A stretch of 64,000 bases of DNA from Streptomyces sp. NBC_00190 (GCF_036203305.1 NZ_CP108131.1:6386001-6450000), one strand, 5' to 3'. Shown: positions 1 to 9,294, counted from the first letter of the stretch. Translations and numbers: made by a program. Notes: generated by a model from the letters alone, not told the origin.

Positions 1-677
1 AGGGAGGGCCGGTCGGCCTGCCCGCTCCGCGGCCTGCTCCGCCTGCCCGCTCCGGTGCGCTCGTGCGCGGTGCGCCGGAAGTGCGCCGCGAAGTCGACCG
101 CCCCGGTCGCCGCCGCGTCCCCCACGACGACCCGGTGGCGCAGCCACGGCAGGCGCGGCGCGAGGTCCGCGAGGACTTCGGCGTGCGCGTGGCCCTCCCA
201 CACGTCGGGCACCACGCAGACCCGGGCCCGGGTGCTCTCCAGGATCCGGTGCAGCCCGTGGGCCCGTACGGTCGGCAGGACCGGCACCGCGACCGCCCCG
301 GCCCGCCAGCAGGCCAGGGTCAGCGCCGCGGTCTCCCACCAGCTCGGCAGCTGGTAGGCGACGGGGTCCCCGGGGGCCACCCCGAGGGAGGTCAGGGCGG
401 CAGCGAACCGGTCGACGTACAGGGCCAGTTGGCTGTACGTGAGGGTGATCAGGCGTCGGCCGGCCGGCCGGTGGGCCCGCTCCGAGACGATCGCCGGGCG
501 CCCGGGCGCGGCGGCGGCCGTACGGTACAGGTCGTCGAGGAAGGTCTCCGGGCGCCACCATCCGGCGGCCCGGAACCGCGCCGCGACCCCGGCCGGCGCG
601 CCGAGGTCCAGGGGCCGGCCGTGCGCGGCGCCGAGGTGTTCCGCCGCGGGGTACGAGGGGCAGTCGGTCAGGCCCAC
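1..677 (-). CDS. Acyl-CoA ligase (AMP-forming), partial
   Basis: N-terminal 225 residues of a class I adenylate-forming enzyme; the C-terminus lies beyond the left edge. The reading frame starts at a GTG (677-675) and shows the early core of the family: WWRPETFLDDLYR, then VAYQLPSWWETAALTLACWR and GAVAVPVLPTVRAH. This is the substrate-activating N domain before the phosphate-binding loop. The wording VAYQLPxWWE recalls cyclohexanecarboxylate/fatty-acid CoA ligases, so acyl activation to acyl-AMP and then acyl-CoA is the likely reaction, but substrate cannot be read. The start overlaps the stop of the LuxR-type regulator by 10 bp, indicating translational coupling and membership of the minus-strand operon 6567-1. 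No catalytic Lys can be seen because the C domain is outside the window. Confidence 0.85.
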   Translation of the reverse strand, partial: MGLTDCPSYPAAEHLGAAHGRPLDLGAPAGVAARFRAAGWWRPETFLDDLYRTAAAAPGRPAIVSERAHRPAGRRLITLTYSQLALYVDRFAAALTSLGVAPGDPVAYQLPSWWETAALTLACWRAGAVAVPVLPTVRAHGLHRILESTRARVCVVPDVWEGHAHAEVLADLAPRLPWLRHRVVVGDAAATGAVDFAAHFRRTAHERTGAGRRSRPRSGQADRPS

Positions 678-2890
678 CGGCCCACCGCCCCGGCCACCTG
701 CACCCGCGAGGTGCACCCGAGCCTGCGCATCACCTGGCGGACGTGGTTGACCACGGTCCACTCCGAAATGTCCAGCCTCGCAGCGATATGGCGATTCGTC
801 AGCCCTTCCGACACCAGCAGTGCCACCTGGACCTGCCGCGGGGTGAGCGACGGTGCCTCGGCCACCGCCCCCGTCACCGGGCGGCGCGAGGGGGCGGGAG
901 CCGAGAGGGCCTCCGCCACCGCGGCGGGCGCCCCCATCCGCACCCCCTCGGCCCACGCCGTGGCGAAGTCGGACCAGTCCAGCCGCGCGCTCAGCTCCGT
1001 ACGCGCCCGCTCGGCTTCGGAGCGCCACTCGTCGGGCACCTCGGCTCCCGTCCCGGCCCGCAGGGTGTCGGCCGCCGCCAGCAGCCGCACCGTGCGCGGC
1101 CGCTGCGCGGGCGCCGTGCGCAGCTGGAGCAGCGCGAACTCCTCCAGCAGGTCCGGCAGTTCGGTCCGCTCGCCGATCGCCCCGTACAGCCGCAGGGCCT
1201 CCCGCAGCGCCCGGTCGGCCCGGTCCGGATCCTCGCCCTCCAGAGCCAGCGCCGCCGAGGTCCGCAGCGCGCCCGCCAGGCCCCGCCCGTCCCGGATCCG
1301 CCGGAAGGCCTCCTCGGCCCGGTCCAGCAGCTCCTGCGCCTTGCGCCGGTCGCCGTCGGCGCGCAGCACGGCCGCGAGCGCCGCCGCCGCCCCGGCCGCG
1401 CCCCCGGTGACGCCCATCGACTCCAGCGCGTTCAGCGCGGTCACCAGCACGGCCCGCGCCCCCGGCGGATCACCGGCCTTCAGCAGCGCCGTACCGAGGT
1501 GGGCGGAGGCGAGCGCGTTCTGCCGCCGGTCACCGACGGCCTTCCCCAGCGCGAGCGCCCGACGGTGGCGGCGTACGGCCTCCTGCGGATCACCCAGGGC
1601 GAGCGCGAACAGCCCGGACATGTCGGCCAGCCGGGCCCGTACGGCCTCCAGCAGCGGGGGCCCCGCCACCTCGGCCGCGCCGTCGCACCACTCCAGCCCC
1701 TCCCGCAGCCGCCCCTGCGTCAGCCAGGGCAGCCGGCAGCCGAGCACCAGGGCGGCCGCCGCCTCGCCGTCACCGCGCTCGCGCAGCCGCCGCAGCGAGG
1801 TCGTCACGTTCGCGCCCTCGGCGGCCAACTCCCGCAGCATCCGCTCCTGGTCGGTCCCGTTCAGGCGGGGCAGCGAGGCGGTCACCAGCTGAAGGTAGCG
1901 CTCCGCGTGCGCGTCCAGCGCCGCGCCGTCGCGACCCGACTCCGCGAGTACCGCGCGGCAGTGGGACCGTACGGGCTCGGTCACGGCCAGCCGCAGCTCC
2001 CCCTGCTCCTCACCCACCACGGCCAGCAGACCGCGGTCCAGCAGGGTCTCGACGCCCGCCTCCGCCGACACGCCAGCCGCCGACAGGCCGAAGCCGGGCT
2101 CGTACACCGAGAGCCGCTCCAGCAGGGCGCGGACCGGGGCGTCGAGCCCGCGGCAGCTCCACTCGGCCAGGGCCGCGAGCGACCGGTGCCGCTCGGGCGC
2201 GTGCGCGGGCCCGCCCGCCAGGACGGTCGTACGGCCGCGCAGCCGGGACGGCAGCAGGTGGGGAGGGAACAGCCGCAGCCTGCGCGCGGCGAGTTCGATG
2301 GCGAGCGGCAGGCCGTCGAGGAGCGTGCAGATCTCGGCGACGGCCGCCGCGTTCTCCAGGGTGAGCGCGAAGGCCGGGTCGGCGTCCCGGGCCCGGCGTA
2401 CGAACAGCGCGACCGACGCCGCCTCGCGCACCTCGTGCGGGTCGGCGGCGCCCTGCGCGGGCACCGGTACGGGCAGCGGCGCCAGGGGCAGCAGCTGTTC
2501 CCCGTACACCCCGAGCGGCTCCACGGCGGTGGCCAGCACCACCACGCGCGGATCACCGGCGAGCGCCGCGACCGCCCCGGCGGCCGCCGGGCGCGCCTCG
2601 TGGTCACAGCCGTCGAGCAGCAACAGGATCCGGCCGGACTCCTCGGGCCCCCAGCAGGGCAGCGGTTCGTCCCCGGCGGCCCACCGCGCCGCCGCGTCGA
2701 CCACCTCCACCCGGGCGAACTCCGGGCCGGCCTCCCGCACGGCCTCCGCGGCCAGCCGGGTCTTGCCCACCCCGGCCCGGCCGGTCACCGTCAGCAGCCG
2801 GACCGAGGGGTCGCGCAGCCGCTCCCGCAGGGCGGCGGCTTCGAGTTCCCGCCCGACGAGCTCCGTCACCGGGCTGAGCGCTACCGACAT
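668..2890 (-). CDS. LuxR-family transcriptional regulator with NTPase domain
   Basis: A 740-residue regulator with an AAA/NB-ARC-like ATPase at the N-terminus and a LuxR helix-turn-helix at the C-terminus. The Walker A loop GRAGVGKT lies near residues 37-44, followed by a Walker B-like LLLLDGCD. The middle is a helical, TPR-like Ala/Leu/Arg-rich region. The last 70 residues carry LTPRQVQVALLVSEGLTNRH and a recognition helix ending VNHVRQVMRRLG, the typical GerE-type HTH. The family couples nucleotide state or ligand binding to transcription activation. It sits 78 nt downstream of the SARP gene and overlaps the CoA ligase start, so it is probably a second regulator of the same secondary-metabolite locus. 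It is shorter than many LAL regulators (about 900 residues). Confidence 0.93.
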   Translation of the reverse strand: MSVALSPVTELVGRELEAAALRERLRDPSVRLLTVTGRAGVGKTRLAAEAVREAGPEFARVEVVDAAARWAAGDEPLPCWGPEESGRILLLLDGCDHEARPAAAGAVAALAGDPRVVVLATAVEPLGVYGEQLLPLAPLPVPVPAQGAADPHEVREAASVALFVRRARDADPAFALTLENAAAVAEICTLLDGLPLAIELAARRLRLFPPHLLPSRLRGRTTVLAGGPAHAPERHRSLAALAEWSCRGLDAPVRALLERLSVYEPGFGLSAAGVSAEAGVETLLDRGLLAVVGEEQGELRLAVTEPVRSHCRAVLAESGRDGAALDAHAERYLQLVTASLPRLNGTDQERMLRELAAEGANVTTSLRRLRERGDGEAAAALVLGCRLPWLTQGRLREGLEWCDGAAEVAGPPLLEAVRARLADMSGLFALALGDPQEAVRRHRRALALGKAVGDRRQNALASAHLGTALLKAGDPPGARAVLVTALNALESMGVTGGAAGAAAALAAVLRADGDRRKAQELLDRAEEAFRRIRDGRGLAGALRTSAALALEGEDPDRADRALREALRLYGAIGERTELPDLLEEFALLQLRTAPAQRPRTVRLLAAADTLRAGTGAEVPDEWRSEAERARTELSARLDWSDFATAWAEGVRMGAPAAVAEALSAPAPSRRPVTGAVAEAPSLTPRQVQVALLVSEGLTNRHIAARLDISEWTVVNHVRQVMRRLGCTSRVQVAGAVGRWA

Positions 2891-2968
2891 GGTTCTCCGT
2901 ACGTTGCGTAGAGGGCGATCGAATGGGTCAGGGGCCGGGTGGCGCCGGGGGCCGGGGCATCGTGCCGG

Positions 2969-5554
2969 TCAGGAGCGCACACCGGCCGGCTGGATCCGCC
3001 AGAGCCCCGGGCGGATCTCCACGGCCCGCCGCGCGGCGCCGCCACCGCCGGCGGTAGCGGACAGCGCCCGCAGCGAACGTCTGGCGTACACCTCCAGCCG
3101 GTGGTCGCGCAGGGCCCCCGCCAGCCGCAGGCACTCGCCGAACCAGGCCCGGGCCGTCTCCGCCCCCTCCGGCCCGTCCTGGGCCAGCGCCAGCAGCGCC
3201 CGGGCCCGGCTCGCCTCGTAGTGGCCGCGCGTACGGCCGGGCACCGACAGGGCGGCGAGGGCGGGCTCCAGCAGGGCGGCGGCCTCCGCCGCCGAACCGG
3301 CGTCCAGCCGCAGCTCGGCCAGGCCCACCAGGGCGCGGCCCGCCTCCTCCTCGTCGCCCGCCTCCCGGGCGTGCGCCAGCGCCCCCGCATACAGCTCGTG
3401 CGCCCGTTCCGCGCGCCGGTACTGCCAGGCCAGGTCGCCGAGCGAGCGCTCCATCCGGGCCTGGGCCGACCGGTCCGCGCACCGCACGGCCGCGTCCAGC
3501 GCCAGGGTGTAGGCGGCCTCGGCATCCTCCTCCACCCACCCGCCCGTGGCGTCCGTCAGCCGTACCGCCAGCGCCCACAGCCCGGCCTCGTGGGCGGTCC
3601 GCGCCAGCCGTACGAGCCCCCGCGCGTCGGCGTCCGCCAGTCGGCCCGGCTGCGCGGCGGCGGCCGCGTACGCCCGGCACACCCGCTCCGCCGCCGCGCG
3701 CCGCACCTCGGGTGCCTCCTCCAGCTCCAGCCGCTCCACCGCCAGCAGCCGCAGCAGCTCCGGCAGGTGGCAGCCGTCGCGGTCCACCGCCAGCAGCCGC
3801 TCGTCGGCCAGGGCGTCCAGGGCCGCCGCGGCCCGCGGCTCGGCCAGGTCCAGCGCGGCGGCCGCCTGCCGGGCGCCGAACCGGCCGGGCGGCAGCAGCG
3901 ACAGCAGGCGGAAGGTCCGCCGCTCGGCCCCGGGAGCCGCCGCATAGGCCTCCAGGAGGCGGGCCCGTACGTCGACATCGCCGGCCCGCAGCGCGTCCAG
4001 CCGCCCGCCCTCGTCCCGCAGCCGGTCCGCCAGCGTGGCGGGGGTCCAGTGCGGCCGGGCCGCGAGCTGGGCGGCGGCGGCCCGCACGGCCAGCGGGAGC
4101 CCCCCGCACAGCCCGGCGATCTCGTCGACCGCGCCGGGTCCGGGCGCGGGGCCGCCATGCTCGGTGAAGAGCCCGGCGAGCCGCCGCGACTCCTCGGGAC
4201 GCCACGGTCCGAGGACCACCGGACGGAGCCCCGGGAGCCCGGCGGGCACCCGGCCCGCGGTGAGCAGCAGCGCGGAGCCCGGGGCGAGGGGCAGCAGCGG
4301 CCTCACCTGGGTCTCGGAGGTGACGTGGTCCAGCACGATCAGCACCCGGCGGCCCGTCAGGGGCGCCCGCTCCAGCCGGTCGAGGATCTCCGCGCCGGTC
4401 GGCGGCGGGCCGGAGGCGCGGCGCAGGTCCAGGAAGACCTGCCCGTCGGGGAAGGCGTCCGCCACGCGGTGCGCGCTCTCCACCGCGAGCGCCGTCTTGC
4501 CGGTGCCCGGCAGACCCGTCACCGCGACACAGCCGCCCGCGGGCGCGGCCCGCAACAGCTGCTCCAGCTCGGCGAGTTCGGCAGACCGGCCCGCGAAGCG
4601 GGGGTCGGCGGGCGGCAGGGCGCCGAGCGCCGGCGACCAGCCCTGCGTGCCGTCGGCCGGGGCGGCGTCCGTGGCACCCGGTCCGGCGGCCCCGGACCGT
4701 ACGGCCGAGCCGCTGCCGGCACCGATGCCGCTGCCGGTTCGGGCTCCGGGCATCGACAGCGCCGGATCCCCTTCCAGAATGCGCCGCTGGAGCCGCCGTG
4801 ACGAAGGGCCCGGCTCTATCCCGAGCTCCTCCACGAGGGTCCGCCGCAGCATCGCGAACACGCGCAGCGCCTCCGCCTGCCGCCCGCACCGGAACAGCGC
4901 CACCATCAGATGGGCGTGGAACTCCTCGTGCATCCGGTGCTCGGCGACCAGTTCCTGGAGCTCCGCCACCAGTTCGCGGTGCAGTCCGAGGTGCAGCTCG
5001 GCCCGGATGCGCTCGTCGAGCACGGTGGAGCGCACCTCGCCCAGGCGCACGGCCGCGCCGTCCAGCAGCGGCCCGTGCGGGGTGTCCGACAGCACCGGCC
5101 CCCGCCACAGCGTGAGCGCCCGCCGCATCAGGTCCGCCGCCGCGCCGAAGTCCGCGTCCCGCAGGGCCTGGTGGCCGCGGCGGGCCAGGTCCTCGAAGAC
5201 CGCGGTGTCGAGCGCGTCCGCGCCGACGCGCAGCAGATAGCCCGGGCGCCGGGTGACCAGCGACTCCCGGCCGCCGCGCGGATCGGCGCTGCCCAGCGTC
5301 TTGCGCAGGTGCGACACGTAGACCTGGAGCGTCGTCGTCGCCGTACGCGGCGGCGCCTCCGGCCAGAGCTCGTCGATGAGGCTCTCCGACGACACGACCT
5401 CGTTCGCGCGGACCAGCAGTGTCCCGAGGACGACCCGCAGTTTGGCGGCCTGCGGAGCGTACGAGACCACCGGGCCGCCGTCCGCGGCATCATCCGTACC
5501 GCCGCCCGTTCCGCCGCCCGTGACCTCCAGCGGGCCCAGAATTCCGAAACGCAT
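2969..5554 (-). CDS. SARP-family regulator (AfsR type)
   Basis: An 861-residue AfsR-like activator. It starts MRFGILGPLEVTG, the classic SARP N-terminus, with an OmpR-type winged-helix DNA-binding domain (to about residue 110, including LIDELWPEAPP and TLQVYVSHLRKTLG) and a bacterial transcriptional activation domain (to about 265). After a Ser/Gly/Ala linker there is an NB-ARC ATPase with GLPGTGKTALA, then C-terminal TPR-like helices. SARPs bind direct heptad repeats and recruit RNA polymerase to antibiotic promoters; the AfsR class adds ATPase and TPR regulation. The ATG at 5554 lies 5 nt after the stop of the AfsA homologue, so the two are co-transcribed. The open frame continues upstream to 6592, but that extension is out-of-frame AfsA coding sequence with no SARP similarity. 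Confidence 0.95.
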   Translation of the reverse strand: MRFGILGPLEVTGGGTGGGTDDAADGGPVVSYAPQAAKLRVVLGTLLVRANEVVSSESLIDELWPEAPPRTATTTLQVYVSHLRKTLGSADPRGGRESLVTRRPGYLLRVGADALDTAVFEDLARRGHQALRDADFGAAADLMRRALTLWRGPVLSDTPHGPLLDGAAVRLGEVRSTVLDERIRAELHLGLHRELVAELQELVAEHRMHEEFHAHLMVALFRCGRQAEALRVFAMLRRTLVEELGIEPGPSSRRLQRRILEGDPALSMPGARTGSGIGAGSGSAVRSGAAGPGATDAAPADGTQGWSPALGALPPADPRFAGRSAELAELEQLLRAAPAGGCVAVTGLPGTGKTALAVESAHRVADAFPDGQVFLDLRRASGPPPTGAEILDRLERAPLTGRRVLIVLDHVTSETQVRPLLPLAPGSALLLTAGRVPAGLPGLRPVVLGPWRPEESRRLAGLFTEHGGPAPGPGAVDEIAGLCGGLPLAVRAAAAQLAARPHWTPATLADRLRDEGGRLDALRAGDVDVRARLLEAYAAAPGAERRTFRLLSLLPPGRFGARQAAAALDLAEPRAAAALDALADERLLAVDRDGCHLPELLRLLAVERLELEEAPEVRRAAAERVCRAYAAAAAQPGRLADADARGLVRLARTAHEAGLWALAVRLTDATGGWVEEDAEAAYTLALDAAVRCADRSAQARMERSLGDLAWQYRRAERAHELYAGALAHAREAGDEEEAGRALVGLAELRLDAGSAAEAAALLEPALAALSVPGRTRGHYEASRARALLALAQDGPEGAETARAWFGECLRLAGALRDHRLEVYARRSLRALSATAGGGGAARRAVEIRPGLWRIQPAGVRS

Positions 5555-5559
5555 CGTCC

Positions 5560-6567
5560 TCAGTAGTCCTGGACGACGGACGTGCGGGCCTCGGCCACCG
5601 CGCGGCGGCGCTGCGTCAGGGTGAGCGTGACCGGTACGGAGGGCCGCCCCGCGGCGTCGCGCCCCAGCGGCCCGGCCACCGCCACGCAGCGCAGCGGCAG
5701 ATCGAGGTCCGCCTGCCCGCGGAAGTGCACCTGGCAGGCACCGATCGCGCTGCGGGCCGGGTTCAGCCCGTGCGCCCGTCCCGCGGCGAGCAGCGAGGTC
5801 TGGCGCAGTGCCTCCATCAGGTGCAGTCCGGAGAGCTGCCCGTCCTCGCCCGCGAACACGGGGCTGATCTGCCGGGAGAGCAGCCAGGTGCTGATCCGGC
5901 CGCGCGCCACGTCGGTCGGTTCGCTGATCACGGTGTTCTCGGGGGCGTAGCGGCCCGTCTCGGCGGAGTCGGCCGGCCGCAGCGGGCCGTCCGGCGCGTC
6001 GTCGAGCTCGGGCGCGGCCCGCAGCGCCTGCCGGGAGTGCTCCAGGTGCCTGCGGTAGAGCTTCGGCATGAGGAAGACCAGACCGGCGGCGCCCGTCGCG
6101 CACGGGCGGCCGTCGATCACCACCTGCAGGTGGAAGTCGAGTCCGCGCGGCACCTCGTCGACCACGTTCGCCGGGCGGGCCCTGATGTGGGTCTCCATGG
6201 GTACGGGGCCGGCGGGGGCCCCGTCCGTACGCCAGGCGGACAGGTCGGTGAGGTCGAGAGTGAAACGGTAGAAGAGACCGGGACGGTCCTCCGGCACGCC
6301 GAAGTAGCGGTGGCCGACGAACTCGCCGATCTCGCGCATGGTCTCGGTCGCGATCTGCAGATCGTGGAAGTGGCCCGGGCCGTCGTTGAAGAGCGGATGG
6401 GCGGCGGGGGTCGCTCCGACGAGGGTGAAGTTCTCCTCGCCGAGGCTGGGGACGTCGAGACCGTAGTGGGCCCGCGAGGGCGGACGGTGGATCAGGTGCT
6501 GGGCCGCCGCGGCCCTCGCGTGGCCGTGGACGGCGGGGGGCGAGGTCGTGCTGTTGTCGACTGTCAT
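5560..6567 (-). CDS. AfsA-family gamma-butyrolactone synthase homologue
   Basis: A 335-residue protein of the AfsA/ScbA family, with two hotdog-fold halves (about 25-165 and 195-325). Known AfsA condenses a beta-ketoacyl-ACP-derived chain with dihydroxyacetone phosphate, the key step to butyrolactone autoregulators such as A-factor. Family-like segments are HRPPSRAHYGLDVPSLGE near the N-terminus, GEFVGHRYFGVPED, and in the second half a matching segment with HLMEALRQTSLLAAGRAHG. The ATG at 6567 has an excellent ribosome site (AGGAG, 8-9 nt upstream). It leads a four-gene operon with SARP, LuxR regulator and CoA ligase. No TetR-type butyrolactone receptor gene, the usual neighbour, is seen in the window. 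Such homologues sometimes act as regulators only, so enzymatic activity is inferred. Confidence 0.92.
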   Translation of the reverse strand: MTVDNSTTSPPAVHGHARAAAAQHLIHRPPSRAHYGLDVPSLGEENFTLVGATPAAHPLFNDGPGHFHDLQIATETMREIGEFVGHRYFGVPEDRPGLFYRFTLDLTDLSAWRTDGAPAGPVPMETHIRARPANVVDEVPRGLDFHLQVVIDGRPCATGAAGLVFLMPKLYRRHLEHSRQALRAAPELDDAPDGPLRPADSAETGRYAPENTVISEPTDVARGRISTWLLSRQISPVFAGEDGQLSGLHLMEALRQTSLLAAGRAHGLNPARSAIGACQVHFRGQADLDLPLRCVAVAGPLGRDAAGRPSVPVTLTLTQRRRAVAEARTSVVQDY

Positions 6568-6632
6568 GTCCCTCTCCTAACTCTCGCGTCATGGTGGAGC
6601 GGCGGTCGAGCGGCCAGCCAGCCGGTGCCGTT

Positions 6633-6667
6633 GGCAGGAAAGTGCATGGCAGGAACTCATGCGTTCC
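6633..6667. promoter_or_regulatory. Repeats upstream of the AfsA-like gene
   Basis: In the divergent region between the AfsA homologue and the MFS gene there is a direct repeat GGCAGGAA (6633-6640 and 6648-6655, 15 nt apart). The second copy runs into an inverted repeat GGAAC-6 nt-GTTCC (6652-6667). Spacing and position suit an operator for a dimeric regulator, such as a butyrolactone receptor or the SARP. It does not obviously match the published ARE consensus, so the role is inferred. Confidence 0.3.
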
Positions 6668-6820
6668 GCATCCGCCCCCGTCCGTGGTTGTGCGCTTTAG
6701 TCACGTCCAAGGGGGACGGCGGACCCTGCACTACGAGAGCCCCGCCCCCGGGATGTCCCCCACCCCCCGGGCGGGGCCTTGCTCCGCGCCCACTCGACCG
6801 ATCCCGGAAGGGAGCCCCCG

Positions 6821-8206
6821 ATGACCACCACAGGTACCGACACCGTGCGGTCGTCGGAGTCGGCGGAGTCCGCGGATTCCGCGGACGGGGCCGGCCCTGC
6901 GGGCCTGCCGGCCCGGCTCCGCTTCGGCTACGCCTCGGGATCGCTCGTCACGGGCACGTTCACCACCCTCCCCGGCCTGCTGCTGCTCCCGTACCTCACG
7001 GACACCCTGGGGGTGGGCGCCGCGCTGGCCGGCGCGATCGTGTTCGTGCCCAAGGCCTGGGACGCCTTCCTCAACCCGCTGGTCGGCCGCGCCAGCGACC
7101 GCACGCGCACCCGCTGGGGCGCGCGCCGCCCGTACGTCCTGTGCGGCGGGCTCGTGATGGCCCTGGCCTTCGCGCTGACCTTCGCCGGCCTGCTGCCGGG
7201 CACCGGCGGCGCCTGGCTCACCGCGGGCGGATACCTGCTCACCGCGACCGCGTTCGCCTTCTTCCTGGTGCCGTACGTCGCCATGCCCGCCGAGCTCAGC
7301 GACCGGCACCAGGACCGCATGCGCCTGGTCGGCGGACGGGTTGCCGTCATCGGAGTGGCCGCGCTGGTCACCGGCGCGGCCGGGCCCGCCCTCATCGACG
7401 CCGGGGGCGGCGGGCTCGCCGGACACCGGTGGGTGGGCGTGTTCGGCGGGCTGGTCATCGCCCTCGGAGCGGTCTGGGTCTTCGCCGGAACCTCCGGCGC
7501 GGGCCGGGGCCGCCCCGTCGGCCCCCGCGCCCTGGAGAGCGAGCCGAGCCTGCGCCGCCAGTTCGCCGCCGCCCGCGGAAACCCGCCCTTCATGGCGCTG
7601 CTGCGGTGCGTGGTCGTCCAGTCCGTCGCGACCGGCGTCCTGCTCGCGGGCGCGCCGTACTTCGCCGAGCACGTCCTGCGCGACTCCTCCGGGGTCGGCG
7701 CGCTCGTCGCCGCGTTCGTCGCGCCCAACCTCTTGACCATGCCGCTGTGGTCGCGGCTGCGCGCCGGTCGCCACGGATACACCGTCGCCTCCGCCCTGTT
7801 CGCCGCCGGATGCCTGCTCTTCCTCGCCGCCCCCGTACTGCCCGAAGGCGCCGTACTGCTCACCATGGCGCTGGCCGGCACCGGCCACGCGGGCCAGCTG
7901 CTCTTCCTGTACGCGATGCTGCCGGACTGCATCGCCAAGGACACCGCCCGTACCGAACGCCGACGGGCGGGCGTCCTGTCCGGCCTGTTCAGCACCGGCG
8001 AGGGACTCGGTGTCGCCCTCGGCCCCTTCCTCTACGGCCTGGTGCTCCAGCTCTGCGGCTACGTCTCTTCCGGCACGGGCCGGGCCGCCGAGCAGACCCC
8101 GACCGCCGCACTCGGCATGCTGGCCGGCTTCGCGCTGCTCCCGGCCCTGGCCACGGCGCTGGCCGTCCTCCTGCTGCGCGGCTACGACCGGCCGGACCGC
8201 CCCTAG
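6821..8206 (+). CDS. MFS transporter of the GPH/MelB sodium symporter type
   Basis: A 461-residue, 12-helix membrane protein. The stretch DAFLNPLVGRASDRTRTRWG, with a downstream RRPYV, is the loop 2-3 signature of the glycoside-pentoside-hexuronide:cation symporter (MFS_2) branch, which includes MelB. A second typical segment is YVAMPAELSDRHQDRMRL. Substrate is unknown; GPH relatives in streptomycetes may export metabolites or import sugars. The ATG at 6821 has GGAAGGGA about 8 nt upstream; an upstream in-frame ATG at 6779 has no ribosome site and adds an uncharged tail of no family value. It diverges from the AfsA-like operon, so shared control from the 6568-6820 region is plausible. Confidence 0.88.
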   Translation: MTTTGTDTVRSSESAESADSADGAGPAGLPARLRFGYASGSLVTGTFTTLPGLLLLPYLTDTLGVGAALAGAIVFVPKAWDAFLNPLVGRASDRTRTRWGARRPYVLCGGLVMALAFALTFAGLLPGTGGAWLTAGGYLLTATAFAFFLVPYVAMPAELSDRHQDRMRLVGGRVAVIGVAALVTGAAGPALIDAGGGGLAGHRWVGVFGGLVIALGAVWVFAGTSGAGRGRPVGPRALESEPSLRRQFAAARGNPPFMALLRCVVVQSVATGVLLAGAPYFAEHVLRDSSGVGALVAAFVAPNLLTMPLWSRLRAGRHGYTVASALFAAGCLLFLAAPVLPEGAVLLTMALAGTGHAGQLLFLYAMLPDCIAKDTARTERRRAGVLSGLFSTGEGLGVALGPFLYGLVLQLCGYVSSGTGRAAEQTPTAALGMLAGFALLPALATALAVLLLRGYDRPDRP

Positions 8207-8307
8207 TGACCCCTCATCAGCCGCAGTGCGACGACACGGGTATGCGGGGCACCGTCCGCGCAGGATGATGGGACGATCATGACTCGCGGGCTTCGGGGGA
8301 TGCTTTC

Positions 8308-9294
8308 GTGACGTACACACAGGAGTGGGACACCGGCCAGGTGGGCTTCGGCCCGGAGGTACGGGCCATGATCGAGGAATCGCTCGTCCCCGGCCCCGTC
8401 GCCGACCGCGCCGCTTCCCAGGGCGCCGTCCCCGACCCCGCCGTCGTCGTCCGGTCCGGTACGTACGTCGTCGACCCGCCCTTCTTCGGCAACGGGGACA
8501 TCGGCCGCGTCGCCGTCTGCGGAGCCGTCAACGAACTGGCCGCCACCGGAGCCGATGTCCGCCACATCGCCCTCGGCATCGTGCTGGAGGCCGGGCTGCC
8601 GCTGGACCTGGTGCGCAGGCTCACCGCCTCCGTGCGCGGCGCGGCCGCCGAGGCCCAGGTCGCCATCGCCGCGGTGGACACCCAGGTCGTCCGCGCGGGC
8701 GAGGCCGACCGGGTCTTCGTCACCGCCACCGCCTTCGGCGTGCCCGGCGGCCCGCCCCTGGACCTCGGCTCGGTCCGGCCCGGCGACCGCATCGTGGTGA
8801 CCGGGCGCCTGGGCAGCCACGCCGCCCACCTGGTCTCGCTGCGCGACGGGCTCGGCTACGAGCACCACGTACCCAGCGACTGCGCCCCCCTGGGAGGCCT
8901 GCTGCGCGCGGTGGCCCCCGACATCCGCCACGCCCGGACGGTGGTCGCGGGCGGCCTGGCGGAGGTCCTGCGCCGGTGCGCCGCGGGCCGCGGCCTGACC
9001 CTGCGGGTCGAGGAAGCCGCCCTGCCCGTACGGTACGAGGCCCGCGTGGCCCTCGGCGCCCGCGGCCTCGCCCCCCTGGACGCGGCCTGCGCCGGGTGCC
9101 TGTGCCTGTTCGTTGCCCCGGAACGCACCCCCCGGGTCCTGACCGCGCTGCGCGCCCACCCCTACGGCCGCCACGCGGCCGTGGTCGGCGAGGTCACCGC
9201 CGACCCCCTGGGCGAGGTGGAGTTCCGTACGCCGGACGGCCGCCTCCACACCCGCACGGTCCCCTCGGGCACGGTCCCCGAACGCCTCCTCTGA
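8308..9294 (+). CDS. HypE-like AIR-synthase-fold protein, probably not a hydrogenase maturase
   Basis: A 328-residue PurM/AIRS-fold protein closely resembling HypE, the enzyme that dehydrates a C-terminal cysteine thiocarboxamide to a thiocyanate for NiFe hydrogenase. HypE landmarks are clear: GTYVVDPPFFGNGDIG, then CGAVNELAATGADVRHIALG and ILE-like GLPLDLVRRL. However the family's GDIGK becomes GDIGR (Arg67), the GDTKVV loop reads VDTQVV (Gln126 replaces the conserved Lys), and the protein ends PERLL instead of the obligatory PRxC with terminal Cys. No other hyp or hydrogenase gene is visible. The GTG at 8308 is preceded by CGGGGGA. An ATP-binding role may be retained, but thiocyanate chemistry on its own C-terminus is not possible. 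Confidence 0.85.
   Translation: MTYTQEWDTGQVGFGPEVRAMIEESLVPGPVADRAASQGAVPDPAVVVRSGTYVVDPPFFGNGDIGRVAVCGAVNELAATGADVRHIALGIVLEAGLPLDLVRRLTASVRGAAAEAQVAIAAVDTQVVRAGEADRVFVTATAFGVPGGPPLDLGSVRPGDRIVVTGRLGSHAAHLVSLRDGLGYEHHVPSDCAPLGGLLRAVAPDIRHARTVVAGGLAEVLRRCAAGRGLTLRVEEAALPVRYEARVALGARGLAPLDAACAGCLCLFVAPERTPRVLTALRAHPYGRHAAVVGEVTADPLGEVEFRTPDGRLHTRTVPSGTVPERLL

Noticed and set aside
743..2911. 722-codon plus-strand open frame
   Set aside because: Antisense shadow of the LuxR regulator; Arg/Gln/Pro-rich with no family features, while the minus strand has ATPase and HTH motifs.
2969..6592. 1,207-codon minus-strand frame as one protein
   Set aside because: Its first 340 codons run out of frame through the AfsA homologue and are Arg/Gly/Pro-rich; SARP begins at MRFGILGPLEV, position 5554.
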